Origin: Bacillota bacterium
GTDB taxonomy: Bacteria; Bacillota; Clostridia; Lachnospirales; Lachnospiraceae
Assembly: GCA_023437885.1 (NCBI GenBank)
Contig: JAEZFH010000150.1
Coordinates: 1 to 15,088 of the forward strand
Direction: 5' to 3'
Length of the DNA: 15,088 nt
Below are positions 7,324 through 12,654 of the stretch, piece by piece (the first letter of the stretch is position 1; each line of letters opens with the position of its first letter). The notes beneath the pieces are model-generated. The model saw only the letters and a program-made list of their open reading frames with translations, did not search any database and had not been told where the DNA came from. A program made the position numbers and the translations under genes.

Positions 7324-7340
7324 CCGGAGGAAGAAATTGA

Positions 7341-7916
7341 ATGGAGTTAGACTATTTGCGGGACAGCATGAAACGTACATTGAAGCAGCCGCGTTATCTT
7401 CATAGCCTGGGGGTCGAGGAAGTGGCCTGTGATCTGGCTGTGATTTCTGGTTATGATGTGGGGAAGGCAGGAATTGCCGGAATTCTGCATGACTGTGCAA
7501 AAAACTTATCCGATGCGGAGATGTTGCGCTGGTGTGAATTCTATCATTTGCCGGTAACTCCGATGGAGAGATTGTGCCCCTTTTTACTTCATGGTAAGGT
7601 GGGAGCGGCATTTGCCAGGGAGAATTATGGAATTAAGGACCGGGAGATCCTCGATGCGATCACTTATCATACAACGGGAAGGCCGGATATGAGCCTGCTG
7701 GAGAAAATTATATTTACGGCTGATTATATTGAGCCATACCGAAAGCCGCTGCCGAGAATTGACGAAATCAGGAGGCAGGCGTACTCTGATTTGGACCGGG
7801 CAGTTTTGATGATACTGGAGAACACGCTGAATTATCTGTCTGAATCTAAAGTAGAAATCGACACAACTACGGTTGATGCATATGAATATTATAAATCAGA
7901 ACTTCAGATACATTAG
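7341..7916 (+). CDS. yqeK: YqeK family HD-domain hydrolase (diadenosine tetraphosphate)
   Basis: YqeK proteins are HD-superfamily enzymes that split Ap4A symmetrically into two ADP. The 191-residue protein shows the expected metal ligands: His21 in YLHSLG, His50-Asp51 in GILHDCAK, His84 in LLHGKVG, His110 in YHTTGRP and Asp128 in ADYIEPYR. The YHTTGRP..SLLEKIIF.ADYIEP run is diagnostic for this family among HD proteins. GGAGG (7326-7330) lies ten bases before the ATG. It sits between nadD and rsfS, as in most Firmicutes, placing alarmone or nucleotide turnover next to NAD synthesis and ribosome silencing in one transcript. Confidence 0.95.
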   Translation: MELDYLRDSMKRTLKQPRYLHSLGVEEVACDLAVISGYDVGKAGIAGILHDCAKNLSDAEMLRWCEFYHLPVTPMERLCPFLLHGKVGAAFARENYGIKDREILDAITYHTTGRPDMSLLEKIIFTADYIEPYRKPLPRIDEIRRQAYSDLDRAVLMILENTLNYLSESKVEIDTTTVDAYEYYKSELQIH

Positions 7917-7995
7917 GACAGAAGGATTCATGCCGGATTGAAATAGGGATTCTGGATGACCCGATTGAAGAACTGAATAAGGAAAGGGGATTGTT

Positions 7996-8355
7996 ATGGA
8001 CAATTCAAAAAAGATGGTTAAGCTTGCTTACCATGCGTTAGAAGAGAAAAAAGGGGAAGATATCACGGTAATTGAGATTAAGGATATCTCAATTATTGCA
8101 GATTATTTTATTATTGCAAACGGCTCAAACTCTTCCCAGGTGGATGCTCTTGTTAATTCCGTTAGGGAGACTTTGGGCAAGGATGGCTATGAGCCTAAGA
8201 GGATTGAAGGGGTAAGAAGCGCCAGTTGGATATTGATGGATTACGGTGATGTAATAGTACATGTATTCTCAAAGGAAGACCGTCTGTTCTATAATCTTGA
8301 GCGTATTTGGAGAGATGGTAAGACCGTCAGCAAGGAACAGCTTGACCTGGAATAA
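7996..8355 (+). CDS. rsfS: ribosome silencing factor RsfS
   Basis: RsfS binds L14 on the 50S subunit and blocks joining with 30S, lowering translation when nutrients are short. The 119-residue protein has the family core ADYFIIANGSNSSQVDALV near residues 35-53, the RIEG segment, and WILMDYGDVIVHVFSKEDRLFY with the YNLERIW ending. Length is typical. GGAAAGGGG lies just before the ATG at 7996. It is the last gene of the obgE operon and is followed by a bidirectional terminator shared with lexA. Some Clostridia carry an LCP/LytR-type gene between yqeK and rsfS; here only 79 bp separate them. Confidence 0.97.
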   Translation: MDNSKKMVKLAYHALEEKKGEDITVIEIKDISIIADYFIIANGSNSSQVDALVNSVRETLGKDGYEPKRIEGVRSASWILMDYGDVIVHVFSKEDRLFYNLERIWRDGKTVSKEQLDLE

Positions 8356-8365
8356 GCAGCCCTGT

Positions 8366-8413
8366 AAAAAAGCTCCCGGCGTATGTAGATGCATATGCTG
8401 GGAGCTTTTTTTT
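8366..8413. terminator. bidirectional terminator between rsfS and lexA
   Basis: A 15-bp stem pairs AGCTCCCGGCGTATG (8371-8385) with CATATGCTGGGAGCT (8392-8406) around TAGATG, with two G-U pairs. It has A-runs on the left and T-runs on the right, so it can end transcription of rsfS rightward and lexA leftward. Confidence 0.95.
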
Positions 8414-8438
8414 CTTCAAATTAGTGTCTATCCAGTGT

Positions 8439-9056
8439 CTATAAAAACATACGGAACAATCCGATAACCTTGCCCTGAATATTTAAATCTGATACAATGA
8501 TGGGATCCATAGAATCGTTCTCGGGCTGCAGCCGGTAGTAGCCATTCTCCTTATAGAAGGTCTTAACGGTAACCTCTTCATCAATGAGAGCAACTACATA
8601 ATCTCCGTTCTTGGCATGGGATTGCTTCTGAACCAGTATCTTATCCCCATTATAAATACCCGCATTAATCATGCTGTTACCCTTAACCTTCAGCATAAAA
8701 GTATCCTCATTAGGCATATATTCCGCAGGGATCGGGAAATAGCTGTCAATATTCTCAACCGCAAGAATTGGCTGACCGGCAGTTATTGTGCCCACAACAG
8801 GGACATTCACCAGATCACGCCTGGTCAGGTTGAATTCATCATCTATAATCTCAATTGCACGCGGCTTAGACGGGTCACGGCGTATGTAACCGTTCTTTTC
8901 CAGAGTCTCAAGATGGGAGTGCACGGACGAGGTCGATTTCAGTTTCACGGCTTCACATATTTCACGAACTGCCGGCGGATATCCTTTGTTAATAATCTGA
9001 GATTTTAAATATTCAAGTATTTCCTTCTGCTTATTGCTTATTCTACCATACCCCAT
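8439..9056 (-). CDS. lexA: LexA, SOS repressor (autocleaving)
   Basis: LexA represses DNA-damage genes and cleaves itself when RecA filaments form. From the ATG at 9056 the protein has 205 residues. The N-terminal winged helix-turn-helix spans about 1-70 (GYPPAVREICEAVKLKSTSSVHSHLETLEKNGYI region). The S24 peptidase domain has cleavage site Ala93-Gly94 in TITAGQP, catalytic Ser128 in GNSM and Lys165 in VTVKTF. Another in-frame ATG at 9074 would add six residues, but GGAGG overlaps codons 1-2 of that longer form and lies 11 bases before 9056, so the shorter start is preferred. lexA is convergent with rsfS and divergent from a LysM protein. Three likely LexA sites in the shared upstream region suggest autoregulation. 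Confidence 0.96.
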   Translation of the reverse strand: MGYGRISNKQKEILEYLKSQIINKGYPPAVREICEAVKLKSTSSVHSHLETLEKNGYIRRDPSKPRAIEIIDDEFNLTRRDLVNVPVVGTITAGQPILAVENIDSYFPIPAEYMPNEDTFMLKVKGNSMINAGIYNGDKILVQKQSHAKNGDYVVALIDEEVTVKTFYKENGYYRLQPENDSMDPIIVSDLNIQGKVIGLFRMFL

Positions 9057-9289
9057 GAAAGTATCAGCCTCCATTTTCTATTTGCACCATGATATCATGA
9101 ATAAAAATCATAATCACGTTCTTCGGCTCTGATTGTATATCGCAAACAAGTTAGTATTTAAGTTTGCATTTCTCTTCTATGTATCCGCAGATCATGAACA
9201 AAAACCGTGTCCATGATCTTCCTCGCTGCACATATGCCCACAAACACGCTTGCAGCATACCCACTTCGCTCGACGCAGATATAATGTTT
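9057..9289 (-). promoter_or_regulatory. long structured lexA leader with a diverged copy of the SOS-leader repeat
   Basis: From the predicted start near 9289 to the lexA ATG the leader is about 230 nt. In lexA sense it contains GCTGCA/TGCAGC (9251-9256 with 9225-9230), then AGATCATGGACA paired with TGTTCATGATCT (9219-9208 with 9200-9189), a continuous 12-bp stem including one G-U pair that forms only in the lexA-sense RNA, and GCAAAC/GTTTGC (9167-9162 with 9147-9142). The palindrome CATGATATCATG (9088-9099) lies just before the ribosome binding site. The second stem matches the GATCATG...CATGATC hairpins of the repeats at 9541-9705. Function is inferred, not shown. Confidence 0.5.
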
Positions 9290-9295
9290 AACAGT

Positions 9296-9324
9296 ATTAT
9301 ATCATACTTATTATTAAAATGCAA
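9296..9324 (-). promoter_or_regulatory. predicted lexA promoter
   Basis: On the minus strand, -35 TTGCAT (9324-9319) and a perfect -10 TATAAT (9301-9296) are separated by exactly 17 bp. A LexA-like site (9324-9335) abuts and overlaps the -35 by one base, a position suited to autorepression. Confidence 0.68.
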
Positions 9325-9335
9325 AACTTATGTTC
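9324..9335. promoter_or_regulatory. LexA-box-like site 1 (lexA side)
   Basis: AAAC-TTAT-GTTC matches RAAC-N4-GTTY, a relaxed form of the Gram-positive LexA/DinR box core GAAC-N4-GTTC. It touches the -35 of the lexA promoter. A one-mismatch site GAAA-AAAT-GTTT follows at 9344-9355. Confidence 0.6.
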
Positions 9336-9383
9336 TGAAAAACGAAAAAATGTTTGCAAAACAAAATGTATGTTCGGAAACAG

Positions 9384-9412
9384 TTGACAAACATACGTTT
9401 GTTATTTATAAT
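9384..9412 (+). promoter_or_regulatory. consensus promoter of the YneA-like gene
   Basis: TTGACA (9384-9389), a 17-bp spacer (9390-9406) and TATAAT (9407-9412): both hexamers and the spacing are perfect matches to the sigma-A consensus. A promoter this strong would be expected to need tight repression, which fits the LexA-like sites in its spacer and just downstream. Confidence 0.85.
9389..9400. promoter_or_regulatory. LexA-box-like site 2 inside the promoter spacer
   Basis: AAAC-ATAC-GTTT, extended to the inverted repeat ACAAAC/GTTTGT (9387-9392, 9397-9402), lies between the -35 and -10. Its centre ATAC matches the centre of the Bacillus consensus CGAACATACGTTCG. A bound dimer here would block RNA polymerase. 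Confidence 0.7.
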
Positions 9413-9421
9413 GATAATATA

Positions 9422-9433
9422 AAACAAATGTTC
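9422..9433. promoter_or_regulatory. LexA-box-like site 3 downstream of the -10
   Basis: AAAC-AAAT-GTTC matches RAAC-N4-GTTY and lies 10-20 bp after the -10, near the predicted transcription start. Together with sites 1 and 2 it gives three matches within 110 bp. A further half site, ATGTTC, lies at 9441-9446. Confidence 0.58.
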
Positions 9434-9537
9434 GTATCATATGTTCTGGTTTTTCTTTCAGGAACAGAGGATACTGAGAATTCTGTAAAAATATAATATT
9501 TTTTTCTAAGACATCGAATGACCATAACCCATAATAT

Positions 9538-9711
9538 AATGAAAGCCTAGTGAACATGATGCGAGTTGCTCGTAAGCATGCGATCGGAGTTAGAGATCAT
9601 GAATGAAGTTCATGATCTAGTGAAAGCAGAAGGAGCATGATTAAGGTTACTTGAAGCATGCGATTGGAGCAACAGGATCATGTCCTCATACAGACATGAT
9701 CTAATGAAAGA
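9538..9711 (+). repeat. imperfect tandem duplication of an ~82-bp hairpin-bearing unit
   Basis: Unit A (9541-9621) and unit B (9622-9705) both begin GAAAGC and share CATGAT, AAGCATGCGATYGGAG, GATCATG and CATGATCTA in the same order; a third GAAAG follows at 9706. TARTGAAAG marks each boundary (9538, 9618, 9703). Each unit has two hairpins. Hairpin 1 is TGCGAG/CTCGTA in A and TTAAG/CTTGA in B. Hairpin 2 is AGATCATGAA/TTCATGATCT in A (9594-9618) and GGATCATGTC/GACATGATCT in B (9675-9702). In hairpin 2 two base pairs change on both sides between copies with pairing kept, which points to selection on the fold. A one-base length difference breaks any shared reading frame, so it is not coding. Confidence 0.75.
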
Positions 9712-9793
9712 ATAAATGGTACAGGCCGTTTACAGAAACGGGTCTCCTGTATCCGGATTATTACTAAAGAGAGAAAATCTTGGGAGGGTATTA

Positions 9794-10150
9794 ATGATGA
9801 ATAGAACAAGAAATCGTTTTATAGAAAGTAGCGATTATTATCAGCTGAATAAGAGAAGGATATGGATGGCCGGTACTGCAGTTTTATTAGCACTGTTGCT
9901 TTTCTCCATATTATTTATTACGAAGACAGTAACTGCTCAGAGAACGGTTGAGCGAAGAAAGCAGGTGATCAGTCTTGAGATACAGAAGGGAGATACTCTT
10001 TGGAGTATTGCTTCCGCGTTCTATACCAATGATTACGACGATATGAACGAATATATCGAAGAAATCAAAGATAGCAACGGAATGATTTCGGATCAGATAA
10101 ATACAGGGAATTATATCATTGTTCCTTACTATGCCGACGCCTCAAATTAA
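9794..10150 (+). CDS. YneA-like LysM membrane protein, probable SOS division inhibitor
   Basis: The 118-residue protein has a short basic N-terminus, one membrane segment at about 24-43 (MAGTAVLLALLLFSILFI) and a LysM domain at about 59-112 (ISLEIQKGDTLWSIASAF to YIIVPYY) facing outside, where LysM binds peptidoglycan. This architecture and the position divergent from lexA match Bacillus YneA, which delays septation during the SOS response. GGGAGGG (9782-9788) sets the start at the ATG at 9794 or the one at 9797; the upstream ATG at 9716 lacks a ribosome binding site. A consensus promoter overlapped by LexA-like sites supports SOS control. Sequence identity to YneA is not measurable here, so the function is inferred from architecture, synteny and operators. 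Confidence 0.83.
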   Translation: MMNRTRNRFIESSDYYQLNKRRIWMAGTAVLLALLLFSILFITKTVTAQRTVERRKQVISLEIQKGDTLWSIASAFYTNDYDDMNEYIEEIKDSNGMISDQINTGNYIIVPYYADASN

Positions 10151-10383
10151 TCACAGAGAGAGTAGTATAAGAATCAGTTTTTCTAGAGAAGTCTCCTGCG
10201 GAGTTCGGATTACAGAATCGAGCTTTCCATGAACCTGGTCATATCAAGTTACAAGGCATTTTAATCTTATGCTTCAGTCAAAGAAGCAGCAGTGAAACAT
10301 ATATTACCCTATAAAAAACCGACCCGGTATGTAAGTACCAGATCGGTTTTTTGTATCTCGTATAGATTAAAACTCACTTTGTT
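10151..10383. other. convergent intergenic region
   Basis: Between the YneA-like gene and the 5'-nucleotidase gene I see only a short CTCC/GGAG hairpin near 10191-10201 and the bidirectional terminator at 10313-10352. No gene is supported. Confidence 0.5.
10313..10352. terminator. bidirectional terminator
   Basis: AAAAAACCGA (10313-10322) pairs with TCGGTTTTTT (10343-10352); inside, GGTA (10326-10329) pairs with TACC (10336-10339) around a 6-nt loop. A-run and T-run flanks let it serve both convergent genes. Confidence 0.9.
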
Positions 10384-12087
10384 TTACTTTGCTATTACAA
10401 TTCTTCCCTGTCCGGCCGGTTTTGCATATTCGTTTCCTACAACGCCGCCTAAGTGATCCTTCAAATAGGTAATTAAGATCTCATTATCAACAGCAACTTC
10501 GTCTTTCAGAACCTTATTGTCCTTGAACATGGTATATCCGTCGCCGCTGTTCTTCAGCGTATAGTTGATACCTGCCAATGTATATTTCTTCGCAGTATCC
10601 AAAGGCTCATATTTACCGGTAGCTTTGTTCAAGACCTGAATGTTTTGTACACGGTATTTTCCGTTTACAAGAACGAACATTGCTGCGCTGTCTACCTTAA
10701 CAGAAGAGGGAATATAAGGGTTGATTTCATAAGTCATACCGGATACGTGTAAGAAGCCGCCGTTTTCATCCGGATAATTCCTTGCACCCATTTCAAGGGC
10801 ATCCTTAATCTGCTGGCCGGTTACTTCCATTACGCAGCCCATATTACTCCAAGGAAATACGGTTAAGAGATGATTATAGGTAATATCGCCCTTAGGGATG
10901 TCAGCACGGATACCACCGCCGTTCATGATAGCAACATCAGCGTCCAATACGGTGCGAAGTGCATCTGCACAGAAATCACCAAGATTGGTTTCGGCATTAC
11001 GTACAGCACGTTTTTTGGTATCCGGATTTAAGGTTGTTAAGTTAACGTCAGTCTTACCGATTACTTTTTCTGTCTGCGCTTTGTATTCTGCCTGAAGGGA
11101 GGTGATATAAGCCTTAACAGAAGCATCTGTCTTTGTATATTCTTTTACAGATACTAACTGAGTAGAAATATTGCCGTCTTTTGTAATAACAAGCTCGCCG
11201 ATATTTTCAAGCTTTGTACCGGTCTGGGATACGATTACATCCTTTCCTTCCTTATTCTTTACGATGTTTGACGCATATGTATTATGGGAATGTCCGTCTA
11301 ACATAACATCGATACCGGTAGTATTGTTGATAACGCTTGTGGAGGTCCAGTATGGAGTTGTTCCATCGGTTCCCAGATGCGCAAGTGCTACAACATAGTC
11401 AGCACCAGCTTTTTTAGCGATATCAACTGTTTTCTGTACGCGCTTATACAGCGCAGCTCCGGTGGTATCGTTGCAAAAATCATAGATAAAGTTTCCGTCT
11501 TCATCCTGGAAATAGGTAGGTGTTGATTTTGTTATTGATTCCGGTGTGGTGATACCAATGAACGCAACTTTCTTATCGCCATATTTCTTCATGGTATAAG
11601 CAGGGTAAATCGGCTTATTGGTTTTTGAATCCATGAAATTGCAGCTTACTACCTTAGCGCCCATTTTGTCCGTCAGCTTAGTAAGCTGGGGGATCTGGTA
11701 ATCAAATTCATGATTACCGAGTGTTACTACATCGTATCCGATCCGATTCATGATTTTAACAATGTTTTCTCCCTTGGATAAAGCACCAATGGTCGCACCC
11801 TGAATAAAATCTCCGTTGGATACTAAAGATACATAACTTGTTTTTGCCAGCATATCCTCTTTGAGAGCGGCCACATTTGCATATCCATCCACGGCACAAT
11901 GAACATCATTATCATAAAGAATAACGATATCTCCACTGGATATACTGTCTGCCGGTGAAGCAACTGCCGTGGTGGTTTCGGTCTCAGTGGTGGATGCCTG
12001 TACCATATGAATACCGGACATACCGAACACGATAGCCACAGCAAGCATTACAGATAATGCTTTTTGTAATTTACTAAATAATTTCAT
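10384..12087 (-). CDS. secreted 5'-nucleotidase / UDP-sugar hydrolase family protein
   Basis: The 567-residue protein has a Sec signal peptide (basic start, hydrophobic core about 11-25, likely cut after Ala31 in MVQAS). A calcineurin-like phosphatase domain follows with metal-site motifs DNDVH (Asp61, His63), NGD (Asp93), GNHEFDY (Asn125-His126-Glu127), AHLGTD (His237) and GHSH (265-268). The C-terminal 5_nucleotid_C domain carries RNAETNLGDF (363-372) and NGGGIR (389-394), which shape the nucleotide pocket. Such enzymes strip phosphate from extracellular nucleotides and sometimes UDP-sugars or 2',3'-cyclic nucleotides; the exact substrate is not decidable. There is no LPXTG or surface-layer domain, so it is probably released or loosely held. 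GGGAGGAAG lies four bases before the ATG. It is a single-gene unit with its own promoter and terminator. Confidence 0.95.
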   Translation of the reverse strand: MKLFSKLQKALSVMLAVAIVFGMSGIHMVQASTTETETTTAVASPADSISSGDIVILYDNDVHCAVDGYANVAALKEDMLAKTSYVSLVSNGDFIQGATIGALSKGENIVKIMNRIGYDVVTLGNHEFDYQIPQLTKLTDKMGAKVVSCNFMDSKTNKPIYPAYTMKKYGDKKVAFIGITTPESITKSTPTYFQDEDGNFIYDFCNDTTGAALYKRVQKTVDIAKKAGADYVVALAHLGTDGTTPYWTSTSVINNTTGIDVMLDGHSHNTYASNIVKNKEGKDVIVSQTGTKLENIGELVITKDGNISTQLVSVKEYTKTDASVKAYITSLQAEYKAQTEKVIGKTDVNLTTLNPDTKKRAVRNAETNLGDFCADALRTVLDADVAIMNGGGIRADIPKGDITYNHLLTVFPWSNMGCVMEVTGQQIKDALEMGARNYPDENGGFLHVSGMTYEINPYIPSSVKVDSAAMFVLVNGKYRVQNIQVLNKATGKYEPLDTAKKYTLAGINYTLKNSGDGYTMFKDNKVLKDEVAVDNEILITYLKDHLGGVVGNEYAKPAGQGRIVIAK

Positions 12088-12125
12088 AATACTTCCTCCC
12101 TTTCCATTATTGTGTAGTATTTACA

Positions 12126-12154
12126 ATAATAACACCTTTCTAACGATTTCTCAA
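12126..12154 (-). promoter_or_regulatory. predicted promoter of the 5'-nucleotidase gene
   Basis: On the minus strand, -35 TTGAGA (12154-12149) and -10 TATTAT (12131-12126) are 17 bp apart, about 40 bp before the start codon. The match is good but not perfect. Confidence 0.62.
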
Positions 12155-12167
12155 GGACATATGTCCT
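12154..12167. promoter_or_regulatory. perfect 14-bp palindrome next to the -35, possible operator
   Basis: AGGACATATGTCCT is its own reverse complement and overlaps the outer base of the predicted -35. The position suits an activator or repressor dimer. I cannot assign it to a known regulator with confidence. Confidence 0.5.
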
Positions 12168-12321
12168 AAATTTATTAAAATGATGTAACTATTCAGGGCC
12201 CCCACTAATCAAAAAGCAACAGAAATAGGGTTTACTTTCATCGATTTCTGTAGGATTGCATTATAGTTTATTTCAAACAGATGAAATAATCATAGCTTAA
12301 CTCTGATTTACCAGCTGGTAG
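12168..12321. other. AT-rich intergenic stretch
   Basis: No gene is supported. The only structure seen is CAGAAAT (12220-12226) facing ATTTCTG (12244-12250) with a 17-nt loop. Confidence 0.4.
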
Positions 12322-12585
12322 TATATTAATCGTTTACTTTATGGAAGCCTAAGCAGAAGGGGAGATGGGATAGAAGTAATCGAAGACATAGTGCTGCTTC
12401 ATAATATTGAAGTAAGAGTACAGATGAAGGAGGAGGTTACGGGCGTTACTTTAGTATCTCAAGAGGCAGAACTTTCTTATTGTGTGCATGAGGGTGAATT
12501 AAAATATACCGTACCTGTGGTGGATTGTCACCAGATGGTTTTAATAAGTATCGGTAGTCAGTCCAGGGAATTGCTCCAAGGGTGA
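12322..12585 (+). pseudogene. remnant resembling the C-terminal tail of a glycoside hydrolase
   Basis: The frame is open from 12322 (after a TAG at 12319) to a TGA at 12583-12585. The readable part, from VIEDIVLLHNIEVRV to ELKYTVPVVDCHQMVLI, has the look of the last beta-sandwich of some glycosidases, which end with a 'VP.V..HQMV.I' strand. No start is convincing: the only in-frame initiator is GTG at 12391, without a ribosome binding site, and an AAGGGGAG at 12357-12364 leads into an ATG followed directly by a stop in another frame. The simplest reading is a truncated remnant whose 5' part was deleted. It points toward the DUF5107 gene, a family often seen near carbohydrate-active enzymes. 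A genuine 64-residue small protein is possible but less likely. Confidence 0.45.
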
Positions 12586-12589
12586 TGTC

Positions 12590-12619
12590 AAGAGACAAGC
12601 GGAATTCCCGCCTGCTCTT
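12590..12619. terminator. imperfect hairpin after the DUF5107 gene
   Basis: AAGAG...GCGG (12590-12602) pairs with CCGC...CTCTT (12608-12619) with small internal loops and an AATTC loop. There is no good T-run in either direction, so termination of the minus-strand gene ending at 12655 is only possible. Confidence 0.3.
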
Positions 12620-12654
12620 AACATGTTACATGTGGTTAGAATTATATATTCGGA

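Larger units (their letters stand above)
9419..9793 (+). promoter_or_regulatory. long 5' leader of the YneA-like gene
   Basis: The predicted transcript runs about 370 nt before the likely start codon. Its first part (9419-9537) is very AT-rich, with a TGTTCTG/CAGGAACA bulged hairpin near 9442-9466 and an A/T-only hairpin near 9489-9505 followed by T residues. Its second part carries the tandem repeat described separately. A 26-codon in-frame extension from the ATG at 9716 has no ribosome binding site and is not counted as coding. Confidence 0.5.

Noticed and set aside
8423..8442. Direct repeat AGTGTCTAT overlapping the lexA stop codon
   Set aside because: A single 9-bp pair separated by 2 bp at the gene end; probably a small replication slip with no clear role.
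9164..9496. 110-codon plus-strand frame across the lexA upstream region
   Set aside because: It runs through both promoters and the LexA-like sites, has no ribosome binding site and an unlikely composition.
9556..9606. Mini-ORF of 16 codons (MMRVARKHAIG...) in repeat unit A, a possible leader peptide
   Set aside because: No ribosome binding site, and unit B breaks the frame by a one-base difference and an early stop, so selection acts on the fold rather than the peptide.
9538..9711. CRISPR array
   Set aside because: The two units are about 80 bp, degenerate and adjacent without spacers, and no cas gene is present.
9716..9793. 26-residue N-terminal extension of the YneA-like protein
   Set aside because: The ATG at 9716 lacks a ribosome binding site, while GGGAGGG precedes the ATG pair at 9794/9797 at normal spacing.
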